DNA of 64,000 nt from Paraburkholderia tagetis (GTDB lineage: Bacteria; Pseudomonadota; Gammaproteobacteria; Burkholderiales; Burkholderiaceae), in NCBI RefSeq assembly GCF_022213065.1, contig NZ_JAKLJA010000038.1, forward strand, positions 1 to 64,000, read 5' to 3'. Shown piece by piece: positions 7,974-17,386 of the stretch (its first letter is position 1; each line of letters starts with the position of its first letter). A model generated the notes under the pieces. The model was given only the letters and a program-made list of their open reading frames with translations. It ran no database searches and was not told the origin of the DNA. Made by a program: the position numbers and the translations under genes.

Positions 7974-8876
7974 TCAGGCCGGAAACACTCCGGTCGACAG
8001 ATAGCGGTCGCCGCGATCGCAGACGATGAACACGATCGTCGCATTCTCGACCTGACGCGCGATACGCAAAGCCACCTCGCACGCGCCGCCCGACGAAATC
8101 CCCGCGAAAATGCCTTCCACCGAGGCCAGACGGCGAGACATCTCTTCGGCGGCGGCCTGGCTCACGTTTTCGGTGCGATCCACACGGCTGCGGTCGAAGA
8201 TTTTCGGCATATAGGCTTCAGGCCATTTGCGGATGCCGGGAATGCGCGAGCCGTCTTCCGGCTGAGCGCCGATGATCTCGATCGCCGGATTCTGCTCTTT
8301 CAGGTAATGCGACGTGCCCATGATCGTGCCCGTCGTGCCCATCGACGAAACGAAGTGCGTGATACGCCCTTCGGTCTCACGCCAGATTTCCGGGCCGGTG
8401 CCCTCGTAATGCGCAAGCGGATTGTCGGGATTGCCGAACTGATCGAGGATGATGCCCTTGCCGTCGCGCTGCATCTGTTCGGCGAGGTCGCGGGCATATT
8501 CCATACCGCCCTTCACCGGCGTGAGCATGATTTCGGCGCCATAGGCGGCCATGCTCTGGCGGCGCTCGATGGACAAGTCCTCGGGCATGATCAGCACCAT
8601 CTTGTAGCCGCGAATCGCCGCGGCCATGGCCAGCGCGATACCGGTATTGCCGCTCGTGGCCTCGATGAGCGTGTCGCCCGGCTTGATGCGGCCGCGCTCT
8701 TCAGCCTTGCGGATCATCGAAAGCGCCGGCCGGTCCTTGACCGAGCCCGCCGGATTATTGCCTTCCAGCTTGGCCAGCACGACGTTGTTGCGAGCGCGAA
8801 TCTCGTCGTCGGACAGGCGGACGAGTTGCACGAGCGGCGTATTGCCGATCGTGTCTTCAATGGTCTTGTATGGCAT
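7974..8876 (-). CDS. cysM: Cysteine synthase B
   Basis: This 300-residue PLP enzyme makes cysteine from O-acetylserine and sulfide or thiosulfate. The PLP lysine is Lys47 in NNPAGSVKDRP, the phosphate-binding and substrate loops TSGNTGIALA and SSMGTTGTIMG are intact, and the C-terminal IFAGISSGGA and CDRGDRYLSTGVF match CysM rather than CysK. Length is close to E. coli CysM (303 aa). It is the last gene of the minus-strand block. A terminator behind the ComEA-like gene suggests that it has its own promoter in the 8877-9042 interval. Confidence 0.95.
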   Translation of the reverse strand: MPYKTIEDTIGNTPLVQLVRLSDDEIRARNNVVLAKLEGNNPAGSVKDRPALSMIRKAEERGRIKPGDTLIEATSGNTGIALAMAAAIRGYKMVLIMPEDLSIERRQSMAAYGAEIMLTPVKGGMEYARDLAEQMQRDGKGIILDQFGNPDNPLAHYEGTGPEIWRETEGRITHFVSSMGTTGTIMGTSHYLKEQNPAIEIIGAQPEDGSRIPGIRKWPEAYMPKIFDRSRVDRTENVSQAAAEEMSRRLASVEGIFAGISSGGACEVALRIARQVENATIVFIVCDRGDRYLSTGVFPA

Positions 8877-8883
8877 AGGTAAT

Positions 8884-8915
8884 GGCGGTCTGGGCGGTCT
8901 GGCGCCGGTCTGGCG
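8884..8915. repeat. Three imperfect ~10-bp repeats directly upstream of cysM
   Basis: GGCGGTCTGG, GCGGTCTGGC and GCCGGTCTGGC lie in series, beginning 8 bp from the cysM start codon and so covering its ribosome-binding region. Confidence 0.6.
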
Positions 8916-9042
8916 AATTTCGGTAATTTTTCGATTCTAAACCACGCAGCCACCCCGCGCAGGGGAGCCCTGAAGGCGTAAGGGATGTCACCCGGCACCC
9001 GCGCGGGCCGTTCCGCTCCGACGCGAGCGCAGCAGCGGCGCG

Positions 9043-9068
9043 AAAAGCCCGCGGCGCGGGCCGCGGGC
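9043..9068 (-). terminator. Rho-independent terminator behind the ComEA-like gene
   Basis: GCCCGCGGC and GCCGCGGGC form a perfect 9-bp stem with a GCGG loop. On the minus strand the stem is followed by TTTT. Confidence 0.7.
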
Positions 9069-9192
9069 AATCCGCCGGAGCGACGCCCGAAGGAGACGGG
9101 CCCGGCGACTTGCGGGAAACCGTGCAACCGCCGCCTGCGAGCCGCCCCGGACGGTTGCACGGATGTCGCGCAACACGAGAAAGCGGCAGGCG

Positions 9193-9582
9193 CTACTTCT
9201 TGACGGCCACCGTTGCCGCTTGCGGCTGCGCGGCTCCAGTCTTCGCGGGAGCGGCCTTCGCGCCGGCCTGCGTCGCCTGGGCCACCTGCGTCCCCTGCGT
9301 TCCTTGAGCCGCTTGCGCATTCGCAGGCCCGACCGCCAATCCTTCGGCCTGCAAACGTTCAACGGTGTGACCACCAAGGCCCTTGACGCGCTTGCCGAGA
9401 TCGGACGCGTCCTTGTACGGCCCGTGCGCGCTGCGCTCGTCGAGAATGGCCTTGGCGCGCGCGGGCCCGATGCCCTTGATACCGCGTAGAGCGTCCTCGT
9501 TGGCCGAGTTGACGTCCACGGCCGCGAACACCTGGCCGAATGCGGCAACGAGCGCTACCGTGGCGAGCAATTTCTTGATCAT
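9193..9582 (-). CDS. ComEA-like secreted helix-hairpin-helix protein
   Basis: This 129-residue protein has a signal peptide (MIKKLLATVALVAAFGQVFA, cut before AVDVN), then a ComEA-type tandem HhH domain starting VDVNSANEDALRGIKGIGPA and continuing through GPYKDASDLGKRVKGLG. The last 45 residues are Ala/Gln/Thr-rich. ComEA proteins bind double-stranded DNA in the periplasm during uptake, and many beta-proteobacterial copies sit apart from other competence genes. ATG 9582 was chosen because GGAGAT lies upstream and it gives a clean signal peptide. It follows hldD by 77 bp. Confidence 0.88.
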   Translation of the reverse strand: MIKKLLATVALVAAFGQVFAAVDVNSANEDALRGIKGIGPARAKAILDERSAHGPYKDASDLGKRVKGLGGHTVERLQAEGLAVGPANAQAAQGTQGTQVAQATQAGAKAAPAKTGAAQPQAATVAVKK

Positions 9583-9604
9583 GCTGGATCTCCGTTGATG
9601 CCAA

Positions 9605-9625
9605 CGCCGGCGACCATCGCCGGCG
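9605..9625 (-). terminator. Hairpin between hldD and the ComEA-like gene
   Basis: CGCCGGCGA and TCGCCGGCG form a 9-bp stem with a 3-nt loop. No T run follows on the minus strand, so it may only attenuate transcription or stabilise the upstream mRNA. Confidence 0.35.
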
Positions 9626-9659
9626 AGGAGAGTCCAGTTTAGGGAGACGCGGCTTTCGC

Positions 9660-10652
9660 TTACACCTGGCCAGACAGCCAACGCACGTAGCGGTCGACGC
9701 CTTCTTGCACCGTCAGGAACGGTGCGTCGTAGCCCGCTGCGCGCAGCTTCGCGAGATCGGCCTGCGTGAAGCACTGGTACTTGCCGCGCAGCGCGTCGGG
9801 GAACGCGATGTATTCGATGAGGCCCTGCTGCACCTGCTCTTCGAGCGTGAGCGCGCTCTTGCCGTCCATGACGCGCAGCGTGTTGACCACCGTGCTCGCG
9901 ATGTCATTAAACGGTTGCGCGCGGCCGCTACCGAGATTGAAGATGCCGCTCTTCCCGGGATGATCGAAGAAGAACAGGTTGACCTTCACGACGTCTTCAA
10001 CGGAAACGAAGTCGCGCGTTTGCTCGCCCTGCGCATAGCCGTTGTACTCGCCGAACAGCTTCACTTTGCCTTCAGCGCGGAACTGGTTGAAGTTGTGGAA
10101 CGCCACCGAGGCCATGCGGCCTTTGTGCGTCTCGCGCTGCCCATAGACGTTGAAATAGCGAAAGCCCGCAATCTGGCTTTGCGCGGTGGGCAGCACGCGG
10201 CGGATCACCTGGTCGAACAGGAACTTCGAATAGCCGTAGACATTGAGCGGTGCTTCCACTTCGCGATCTTCGACGAAACGGCTCGAGCCGCCGTAGATGG
10301 CCGCCGACGACGCATACAGAAACTGCGTGCCCTGCGCGAGGCAGGTGTCGAGCACCGCGCGGCTGTAGCGGAAGTTGTTGTCCATCATGTAGCGGCCGTC
10401 GGTTTCCATGGTGTCCGAACAGGCGCCTTCGTGGAACACCGCGCGCACTTTGCCGAAATCGCCGCGCGCAAAGCGCTCGACGAACTCGGTCTTGTCGATG
10501 TAATCGTCGATTTCGCAGTCGACGAGATTCTTGAACTTGTCCGCGCGGGTGAGATTGTCGACGGCGATGATGCGGTCTTCGCCGCGTTCGTTCAGCGCCT
10601 TGACGATATTGCTGCCGATGAAGCCGGCCGCGCCGGTCACAATGAGGGTCAT
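9660..10652 (-). CDS. hldD: ADP-L-glycero-D-manno-heptose 6-epimerase
   Basis: This 330-residue SDR-fold epimerase makes the last step of ADP-L,D-heptose synthesis for the LPS inner core. It has the N-terminal NADP-binding GAAGFIGSNIVKAL, the family signature FHEGACSDTMETDGRYMMDNN, and the active-site YGYSK segment preceded by YASSAAIYGGS. The length fits HldD. It lies 113 bp downstream of hldA in the ugd-hldA-hldD block, so heptose phosphorylation and epimerisation are encoded together. Confidence 0.96.
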   Translation of the reverse strand: MTLIVTGAAGFIGSNIVKALNERGEDRIIAVDNLTRADKFKNLVDCEIDDYIDKTEFVERFARGDFGKVRAVFHEGACSDTMETDGRYMMDNNFRYSRAVLDTCLAQGTQFLYASSAAIYGGSSRFVEDREVEAPLNVYGYSKFLFDQVIRRVLPTAQSQIAGFRYFNVYGQRETHKGRMASVAFHNFNQFRAEGKVKLFGEYNGYAQGEQTRDFVSVEDVVKVNLFFFDHPGKSGIFNLGSGRAQPFNDIASTVVNTLRVMDGKSALTLEEQVQQGLIEYIAFPDALRGKYQCFTQADLAKLRAAGYDAPFLTVQEGVDRYVRWLSGQV

Positions 10653-10765
10653 GGTAATTCTGCGGTGAAGAGGTTCACGCGAGGCCGGGAAAACTCTCCG
10701 GAAATCCCTGCCTCACCGCGCCCGTCGAGCGGCCGCGCTCGCCAGGCGCGGCCACACGCGGAACG

Positions 10766-11758
10766 TCATTGAAAGAGTTCGTCGTAATCGACGGTGGCGG
10801 TGCCGAGCTTGCCCACCACGATACCGGCGGCGCGGTTCGCGAGCGCGACGGCCTCGACGAGCGAAAGGCCCGCGCCCAGCGTGGCCGCGACGGTTGCAAT
10901 CACGGTGTCGCCGGCACCCGACACATCATACACTTCGCGTGCGACAGCCGGCGCGTGCAGCACGCCGTCATCGGAAAAGAGCGTCATACCCTCCTCCGAG
11001 CGCGTGAGCAGCAGCGCGTCGAACTGCAATTCGTGGCGCAGCTTCGTCACGCGCGCGAGCAGATCCGCTTCGGACTTCCAGTTGCCCACCACTTCGCGCA
11101 ACTCTGCCCGGTTCGGCGTGATGATGCTCGCGCCGCGATAGCGCTCCCAGTCATCGCCCTTCGGATCGACCAGCACGGATTTGCCCGCGGCGCGCGCCTT
11201 CGCGATCATCTGCGTGACATGCGTGAGGCCGCCCTTCGCGTAGTCCGACATGAGGATCACGTCGTGCTCGGGCAGCAGCGCATCAAAGCGCGCGAGACCC
11301 GCAAGCAGCGCCTCGTGCGTGGGCGACTTCTCGAAATCCATGCGCAGCAGTTGCTGCTGACGCGAAAGCACACGCAGCTTGATCGTCGTAGGCAGTGCGG
11401 GATCGCGCTCGAGATACGCGTTCACATGGCTCTCGCCAAGCAGCTCGACGATGCGCTCGCCCGGCTCGTCATGTCCCACCACGCACAGAAGCCCAGCGGT
11501 CGCGCCAAGCGCCGCCGCGTTGCGCGCCACGTTGGCCGCGCCGCCCAGGCGGTCTTCCTGGCGCTGCACATGCACCACGGGCACCGGCGCTTCCGGCGAG
11601 ATGCGATTGACGTCGCCGAACCAGTAGCGGTCGAGCATCACGTCGCCCACCACCAGCACGCGCGACGCCGCGAACCTCTCGCGCGGCACGATCGTGACCT
11701 CAGGCGCGAGCGTCGCGTTCTCAGGCTGCTGGGGTTGCATCGCTTGCGTGTTTGACAT
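10766..11758 (-). CDS. hldA: D-glycero-beta-D-manno-heptose-7-phosphate kinase (single domain)
   Basis: This 330-residue ribokinase-family (PfkB) kinase makes heptose-1,7-bisphosphate for LPS core heptose. PfkB motifs GGAANVARNAAALGA (about residues 72-86) and YDVSGAGDTVIATVA (catalytic Asp) are intact. It lacks the cytidylyltransferase domain fused in E. coli HldE, as is usual in Burkholderiaceae, where HldC is encoded separately and is not in this window. The start ATG 11758 overlaps the 3' end of ugd by 38 bases, indicating coupled expression. Confidence 0.94.
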   Translation of the reverse strand: MSNTQAMQPQQPENATLAPEVTIVPRERFAASRVLVVGDVMLDRYWFGDVNRISPEAPVPVVHVQRQEDRLGGAANVARNAAALGATAGLLCVVGHDEPGERIVELLGESHVNAYLERDPALPTTIKLRVLSRQQQLLRMDFEKSPTHEALLAGLARFDALLPEHDVILMSDYAKGGLTHVTQMIAKARAAGKSVLVDPKGDDWERYRGASIITPNRAELREVVGNWKSEADLLARVTKLRHELQFDALLLTRSEEGMTLFSDDGVLHAPAVAREVYDVSGAGDTVIATVAATLGAGLSLVEAVALANRAAGIVVGKLGTATVDYDELFQ

Positions 11759-13127
11759 GGGGCCGTCCAATCGAGTGGTAGTCAAAGCCGAGCTCCGCCA
11801 TCGCGTCGGGCTCATAGAGATTGCGTCCGTCGAAAATACGCGGCGCCTTCAGCGCCTCTTTCAGATACTCGAAATCGGGGGCCTTGAATGCCGTCCATTC
11901 GGTGACGATCACGAGCGCATCCGCGTCCTTGAGCGTGTCGTCCTGGCTGAGCGCGAACGTGAGGCGCGCATGCTGGTCCGGCACGCTGGCGAGATCGAGC
12001 GCGAACACGCGCCGCGCTTCGTCGGTCGCGACCGGATCGTAGGCCGAGACCGTCGCGCCGCGCGTGAGCAGCTCGGCGATCAGGCGGCGGCTCGGCGCTT
12101 CGCGCATGTCGTCGGTATTCGGCTTGAACGCGAGACCCCAGACCGCGAAGCGCTTGCCCGTCAGGTCATCGCCAACCGATTTGACGATCTTCTGCACCAG
12201 CACGTCCTTCTGATCGTAGTTCACGTTCTCGACCGCTTCCAGAATGCGCAGATTCTGGCCCGACTCGGCGGCCGTGCGGATCAGCGCCTGCACGTCCTTC
12301 GGGAAGCACGAGCCGCCATAGCCGCAGCCCGCGTAGAGGAAGTGATAGCCGATGCGCGGATCGGAGCCGATGCCGCGTCGCACCGACTCGATGTCGGCGC
12401 CCACGCGGTCGGCGAGATTCGCCATCTCGTTCATGAACGAGATGCGCGTGGCAAGCATGGCGTTGGCCGCGTACTTCGTGAACTCGGCCGAGCGCACGTC
12501 CATGTAGATCGTGCGTTCGTGGTTGCGGTTGAACGGGGCGTAGAGGCGCTTCATCTTCTCGCGCGCCAGCTCGCCGTTCGCGTCGTCGTCGAGGCCGATG
12601 ATGATGCGGTCCGGGCGCATGAAGTCGTCGACGGCTGCGCCCTCCTTCAGGAACTCGGGGTTCGAGACCACCGAGAAACGGTGCTGGTTGCTGCTGCCAA
12701 GGCCACGCCTGGCAAGCTCTTCGGCGAGCACGCCCTGCACGCGCTGGGCGGTCCCCACGGGCACGGTCGACTTGTCGACGATCACCTTGAAGCCGTTCAT
12801 GTAGCGGCCGATGCTGCGTGCGGCTTCGAGCACGTACTGCAGGTCCGCCGAGCCGTCTTCGTCGGGCGGCGTGCCCACGGCGATGAACTGGACTTCGCCG
12901 TGCTCGACGCTCGCGGCGACGTCAGTGGAAAACGTGATGCGGCGCGCCTTGCGGTTGCGCTGGATGAGCTCGAGCAGACCCGGTTCGTGGATCGGCACGC
13001 CGCCGCCGTTCAAGATGTCGATCTTGCGCTGATCGACGTCGAGGCAGAACACGTCGTGACCGATTTCGGCAAGGCACGCCCCAGTGACGAGGCCGACATA
13101 GCCGGTACCGATAATGGTGATTTTCAT
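11721..13127 (-). CDS. ugd: UDP-glucose 6-dehydrogenase
   Basis: This 468-residue NAD-dependent enzyme oxidises UDP-glucose twice to UDP-glucuronate, the precursor of aminoarabinose and uronate-containing surface sugars. The N-terminal Rossmann motif is GTGYVG (residues 7-12), the catalytic cysteine is Cys274 in GCGYGGSCFPKD, and GLAFKPNTDDMREAPS is present in the C-terminal NAD domain. The start MKITIIGTGYVG is the standard N-terminus. It follows lapB by 148 bp and overlaps hldA, giving an envelope-sugar operon. Confidence 0.95.
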   Translation of the reverse strand: MKITIIGTGYVGLVTGACLAEIGHDVFCLDVDQRKIDILNGGGVPIHEPGLLELIQRNRKARRITFSTDVAASVEHGEVQFIAVGTPPDEDGSADLQYVLEAARSIGRYMNGFKVIVDKSTVPVGTAQRVQGVLAEELARRGLGSSNQHRFSVVSNPEFLKEGAAVDDFMRPDRIIIGLDDDANGELAREKMKRLYAPFNRNHERTIYMDVRSAEFTKYAANAMLATRISFMNEMANLADRVGADIESVRRGIGSDPRIGYHFLYAGCGYGGSCFPKDVQALIRTAAESGQNLRILEAVENVNYDQKDVLVQKIVKSVGDDLTGKRFAVWGLAFKPNTDDMREAPSRRLIAELLTRGATVSAYDPVATDEARRVFALDLASVPDQHARLTFALSQDDTLKDADALVIVTEWTAFKAPDFEYLKEALKAPRIFDGRNLYEPDAMAELGFDYHSIGRPHVKHASDATPAA

Positions 13128-13275
13128 ACGCGCTCCGGTGACAGATTCGGAAATAGGTGTTGCATATGCGCCAATGCGCACTCGACAGGCCGCGCCCGCT
13201 CGCGCCGGCGTCTAGCCGCGCAGGCGCGAGCAAGCCCGCGAACGGGCGCCGCCTTCAGACTGGGCGCCGCGCGCA

Positions 13276-14451
13276 TCAGCCCGATGCAGGGATGGGCTCG
13301 ACGCGACGCGGCGCATAGGTTTCCCAGCCGCTGCAGCCGGGGCACTGCCAATAGAAAAGGCGCGCCCGGAAGCCACAGTTCTGGCAGGTGTAACGTGGCA
13401 GATTCTTGGTGCGTTGCTGGATCAGCTTGCGCATGAGTTCGAGTTCGCCGCGCCGCGGCTCTTCGGCGCTAGCCTGCTGCGCTTCGAGCAGACGCGTCAT
13501 GCCGGCGAGATTCGGCGATTTTTGCATCTGCGTGCGAGCGAGCGCGTGGGCCGCGTCCGGGCCGCTCAGCTCGGCAACGTATTTATACGCGACGTCGAGC
13601 AGATCGTTCGAGGAATAGCGGTCGACCCATTCGGTGAGCACTTGCGCGCCTTCTTGCGCACGGCCCAGCGCCTCGTAGCCCTTCATCATCTTTTCGGCCA
13701 CCAGCGGCAGATAGGCGGGATTCTGCGCCTCGACGCGCTTCCACTGCGCGAGCGCACCTTGCCAGTCGCCGCTCGCGGCATCCACGTCGCCCGCGAGTAT
13801 CGTCGCGCGCACATTCTGTTCGTTGGCCTTGAGCGCGAGTGCAAGCTGGCGCCGCGCCTCATCCGCGTTCTTGCGCTGCAGCGCTTCCTGCGAGAGTTCG
13901 CAGTGGAACTGCGCGATTTCGAGGCCAAGCTCCGGCGCACCCATGGTTTCGAGCAGACGCGCCGTCTCGATCGAGCGGTTCCAGTCCTTTTCGATCTCGT
14001 AGATCGTGAGCAGCGCGCGCTGCGCGCCCTGCGCGTAGTCACCCGATTTGAGCATGCTGAACGTCTCTTCGGCGCGATCGAGCATGCCGGCTTTCAGGAA
14101 GTCCTGGCCAAGCTCATAGAGCGCGTGATCGCGCTCGTTCACGGGCAGGTCCGAGCGCGAGAGCAGATTCTGGTGCACGCGGATCGCACGATCGGTTTCG
14201 CCGCGCCGGCGAAACAGGTTGCCGAGCGCGAAGTGCAGCTCGACGGTTTCAGGGTCGAGCTTGGCGACCTCGATGAAAGCGTCGATGGCCTTATCGGGTT
14301 GCTCGTTGAGCAGGAAGTTCAGGCCGCGGAAATATGAACGCGGCAGATTGGCGCTTTCGGACAGCAGCGCCTTCAGGTCGTAGCGCGACGCCATCCAGCC
14401 GAGTGCAAACGCGACGGGAATGACGAGCAGCCACCAAAAATCGAGATCCAT
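13276..14451 (-). CDS. lapB: Lipopolysaccharide assembly protein B (TPR plus zinc ribbon)
   Basis: This 391-residue inner-membrane-anchored protein has one N-terminal transmembrane helix (MDLDFWWLLVIPVAFALGWM), nine or so TPR units facing the cytoplasm, and a C-terminal rubredoxin-like zinc ribbon with YTCQNC and CPGC pairs. In E. coli LapB (YciM) recruits FtsH to LpxC and so sets LPS synthesis. ATG 14451 places the TM helix at the N-terminus. It sits directly after lapA, as in enterobacteria, and ahead of the heptose/uronate genes. Confidence 0.94.
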   Translation of the reverse strand: MDLDFWWLLVIPVAFALGWMASRYDLKALLSESANLPRSYFRGLNFLLNEQPDKAIDAFIEVAKLDPETVELHFALGNLFRRRGETDRAIRVHQNLLSRSDLPVNERDHALYELGQDFLKAGMLDRAEETFSMLKSGDYAQGAQRALLTIYEIEKDWNRSIETARLLETMGAPELGLEIAQFHCELSQEALQRKNADEARRQLALALKANEQNVRATILAGDVDAASGDWQGALAQWKRVEAQNPAYLPLVAEKMMKGYEALGRAQEGAQVLTEWVDRYSSNDLLDVAYKYVAELSGPDAAHALARTQMQKSPNLAGMTRLLEAQQASAEEPRRGELELMRKLIQQRTKNLPRYTCQNCGFRARLFYWQCPGCSGWETYAPRRVEPIPASG

Positions 14452-14555
14452 GCGAGCGATGGTATGAACGGTAATCAGGCCGCGCGCCGCGGATACCCAT
14501 GCAGCGCCTGAAAGCACCTATATGGGATCGACGGCACGCGGCACGGCAATTCGGC

Positions 14556-14849
14556 TCAGATGAGCGGCGGCAGCGGCGGCTCTGCGGGCGTCGCAGGCGT
14601 TTCCTTGGCAGTGCGCAGGTCGCGCTTCAGGCGACCGTTCTCCATGCGCAGCCGGAACATCGCGGGCAGCGCCGAAAGCAGACCAGCCAGCAGCCCCACG
14701 ACGAAGAACGCCAGCCCGATCAGAATCAACGGGGCCTGCCACGCATAGCCGGCCAGAAAATTCAGCGTCGTAGTTTGCGTGTTGGCCAGCGCGAGTACGA
14801 GCAGCAGCACGAACACCAGCACACGGATCACCCAGGCGATCAATCTCAT
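14556..14849 (-). CDS. lapA: Lipopolysaccharide assembly protein A domain protein (DUF1049)
   Basis: This 97-residue small membrane protein has two hydrophobic helices (residues 1-22 and about 37-60) followed by a charged MENGRLKRDLR helix and a Pro-rich tail, the LapA/YciS pattern. In E. coli it is the partner of LapB. The start MRLIAWVIRVLVF is the first frame with a proper membrane segment and has AAGAGA upstream. It lies 104 bp before lapB. The upstream ihfB terminator implies its own promoter in 14850-15088. Confidence 0.9.
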   Translation of the reverse strand: MRLIAWVIRVLVFVLLLVLALANTQTTTLNFLAGYAWQAPLILIGLAFFVVGLLAGLLSALPAMFRLRMENGRLKRDLRTAKETPATPAEPPLPPLI

Positions 14850-15088
14850 GAAGAGTCTCTTGGCAGTTGCGGGAAAGCGCCGGCGCGGTTCGCTTGCTGC
14901 GCCGCAGCATCGGCCGCGCCGAAGTGTCCCGTATTGTAATGGAACGGCTCGCGCGCCGGCACCCGCGCGAGGCCGCAAGCGGCATAAGCCATGTACGCTA
15001 CGTAAGCCGCTCAAGCTGGCGGGCGGCCCGGCAGCAGGCTCGCAAGACCGTACAGGGGAAAGCCAGCGCCTCCCAAAAACCGTGGACG
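14850..15088. other. Intergenic region upstream of lapA
   Basis: GC-rich sequence between the ihfB terminator and lapA. It should contain the lapA promoter, but I see no clear boxes, repeat or gene. Confidence 0.5.
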
Positions 15089-15124
15089 AAAAAAAAGCGC
15101 CGGGTTTCGAAAAACCCTGCGCTT
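15089..15124 (-). terminator. Rho-independent terminator of the rpsA-ihfB transcript
   Basis: AAGCGC, one mismatch, GGGTTT pairs with AAACCC, mismatch, GCGCTT around a short loop. On the minus strand it runs into eight Ts (A tract at 15089-15096), a strong intrinsic terminator about 73 bp after the ihfB stop. Confidence 0.88.
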
Positions 15125-15196
15125 CTTTCGGTCCATGCACTGGCCATCTGGCATTGACCGCCAACGGCTGCAACCGCTGCGAATACCCTGCGGCGC

Positions 15197-15520
15197 TTAC
15201 AGATCGTCGTCCGGCTCGTCTGCCTTCAGCGGCTCACCCGAATTACTGTCGACGCGCTCGCGCAATTCCTTGCCCGGCTTGAAGTGCGGCACGAACTTCT
15301 CAGGCACCAGCACCTTTTCACCCGACTTGGGATTGCGCCCAACGCGCGACGGCCGACGATTCAGGCCGAAGCTGCCAAAGCCGCGAATTTCGATGCGATG
15401 GCCCTTGGCAAGCGCCTCGGACATCGCATCGAGCATCGTCTTGACCGCGAAATCCGCATCCTTGAGAACAAGTTGCGGAAATCGCGTAGCCAGCTGCGCG
15501 ACCAATTCAGATTTGGTCAT
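15197..15520 (-). CDS. ihfB: Integration host factor beta subunit
   Basis: This 107-residue DNA-bending protein of the HU/IHF family forms IHF with IhfA. The N-terminal MTKSELVAQLA helix, IEIRGFGSFGLNRRPSRVGRNPKSGEKV arm region and FKPGKELRERV end match IhfB; the acidic tail (ADEPDDDL) is a common beta-proteobacterial extension. It starts 25 bp downstream of rpsA on the same strand, the conserved rpsA-ihfB arrangement. Confidence 0.96.
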   Translation of the reverse strand: MTKSELVAQLATRFPQLVLKDADFAVKTMLDAMSEALAKGHRIEIRGFGSFGLNRRPSRVGRNPKSGEKVLVPEKFVPHFKPGKELRERVDSNSGEPLKADEPDDDL

Positions 15521-15545
15521 ACTTCAGCTTGCCCCCGTTTGAGGC

Positions 15546-17258
15546 TTACTGGTTCTGGCCGTCGAGCTTGGCCTTCAGCAGTGCGCCGAGGTTGGTCGTG
15601 CCGGTGGCAGCCGAACCCGTGTCCGACGACATGCTGCGCAGTGCTTCTTGCGTCTCGGCCGAGTCCTTCGCCTTGATCGACAGGTTGATGCCACGCGACT
15701 TGCGATCGATGTTGATGATCATCGCATTGACCTTGTCGCCTTCCTTCAGCACGTTGCGAGCGTCTTCCACGCGATCTTGCGCGATTTCCGAAGCACGCAG
15801 GTAGCCCTCGACGTCCGCCGTCAGCGTGATGACCGCACCCTTCGCGTCGACCGACTTCACCACGCCGTCGACCGTTGCGCCCTTGTCGTTGATCGCGACG
15901 AAGTTGCTGAACGGGTCGCCTTCGAGCTGCTTGATGCCGAGCGAGATGCGTTCCTTCTCGACGTCGATGCCCAGAACCACGGCTTCGACTTCGTCGCCCT
16001 TCTTGTACTTGCGCACGGCTTCTTCGCCGGTTTCCGACCACGACAGGTCCGAAAGGTGAACCAGACCGTCGATGCCGCCGGGCAGGCCGATGAACACGCC
16101 GAAGTCGGTGATCGACTTGATCGCGCCTTGCAGCTTGTCGCCCTTCTTGAAGTTGCGGCTGAAGTCATCCCACGGATTCGCCTTGCACTGCTTCATGCCG
16201 AGGCTGATACGGCGGCGGTCTTCGTCGATCTCGAGGACCATGACTTCGACTTCGTCGCCCAACTGGACAACCTTCGACGGAGCAACGTTCTTGTTGGTCC
16301 AGTCCATTTCCGAAACGTGGACGAGGCCTTCGATGCCCGACTCGACTTCGACGAACGCGCCGTAGTCGGTGATGTTCGTGACCTTGCCGAACAGGCGCGT
16401 GCCCGACGGGTAGCGGCGCGAGATGCCTTCCCACGGATCGTCGCCCAGTTGCTTGATACCGAGCGAAACGCGGTTCTTTTCCTGGTCGAACTTGAGGATC
16501 TTCGCGGTGACTTCCTGGCCAACCGAGAGAACTTCGCTCGGGTGACGCACGCGACGCCATGCGATGTCGGTGATGTGCAGCAGGCCGTCGATGCCGCCGA
16601 GGTCCACGAACGCGCCGTAGTCGGTGATGTTCTTGACCACGCCGTTGACGATCGCGCCTTCCTTGAGCGTCTCGAGCAGCTTTGCGCGCTCTTCGCCTTG
16701 CGTGGCTTCGATCACTGCGCGGCGCGACAGCACAACGTTGTTACGCTTGCGGTCGAGCTTGATGACGCGGAATTCGAGCGTCTTGCCTTCGTACGGCGTC
16801 GTGTCCTTGACCGGACGCGTGTCGACGAGCGAACCCGGCAGGAACGCGCGGATGCCGTTGACCATGACGGTCATGCCGCCCTTGACCTTGCCCGTGATCG
16901 TGCCGGTCACGAGTTCGTTGTTGTCGAGGGCCTTTTCCAGCGACAGCCACGAAGCGAGACGCTTCGCCTTGTCGCGCGACAGGATGGTGTCGCCGTAGCC
17001 GTTTTCCAGCGCGTCGATCGCGACGGAAACGAAATCGCCCGCCTGAACCTCCACTTCGCCCTGGTCGTTCAGGAATTCCTCGAGAGGAATATAAGCCTCG
17101 GACTTCAGGCCAGCGTTGACGACCACGAAGTTGTGGTCGACGCGCACGACTTCAGCGGAGATGACTTCGCCGGCGCGCATGTCCTGGCGGGTCAGCGACT
17201 CTTCGAACAGAGCCGCGAAAGATTCGGTATTCGGGGTGGAGGTTTGCAGGTCGGACAT
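15546..17258 (-). CDS. rpsA: 30S ribosomal protein S1
   Basis: This 570-residue protein is the ribosomal mRNA-binding protein, with six S1 (OB-fold) repeats. Recognisable repeat cores include VNAGLKSEAYIPLEEF, NITDYGAFVDLGGIDGLLH, NITDYGAFVEVESGIEGLVH and SITDFGVFIGLPGGIDGLVH. ATG 17258 (MSDLQTSTPN) is the usual start in this group; an ATG at 17276 would add six residues. No strong Shine-Dalgarno is visible, as is common for autoregulated rpsA. It lies 208 bp after cmk and 25 bp before ihfB. Confidence 0.97.
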   Translation of the reverse strand: MSDLQTSTPNTESFAALFEESLTRQDMRAGEVISAEVVRVDHNFVVVNAGLKSEAYIPLEEFLNDQGEVEVQAGDFVSVAIDALENGYGDTILSRDKAKRLASWLSLEKALDNNELVTGTITGKVKGGMTVMVNGIRAFLPGSLVDTRPVKDTTPYEGKTLEFRVIKLDRKRNNVVLSRRAVIEATQGEERAKLLETLKEGAIVNGVVKNITDYGAFVDLGGIDGLLHITDIAWRRVRHPSEVLSVGQEVTAKILKFDQEKNRVSLGIKQLGDDPWEGISRRYPSGTRLFGKVTNITDYGAFVEVESGIEGLVHVSEMDWTNKNVAPSKVVQLGDEVEVMVLEIDEDRRRISLGMKQCKANPWDDFSRNFKKGDKLQGAIKSITDFGVFIGLPGGIDGLVHLSDLSWSETGEEAVRKYKKGDEVEAVVLGIDVEKERISLGIKQLEGDPFSNFVAINDKGATVDGVVKSVDAKGAVITLTADVEGYLRASEIAQDRVEDARNVLKEGDKVNAMIINIDRKSRGINLSIKAKDSAETQEALRSMSSDTGSAATGTTNLGALLKAKLDGQNQ

Positions 17259-17386
17259 AAAAATCTGGATTTGCATGGTTTTCGCTGCTCCGCCGATCGG
17301 TCTGGACCGGTTGGGCGTTGAGGCCGGAACGCTTATGCTCGCGGCACAGATGCAAAAGCCATACGGGGTTAAAGGGTTTAACAAAC

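Noticed and set aside
10766..11758. hldA as a truncated HldE
   Set aside because: A separate single-domain kinase is normal in Burkholderiaceae; the PfkB fold is complete and ends cleanly.
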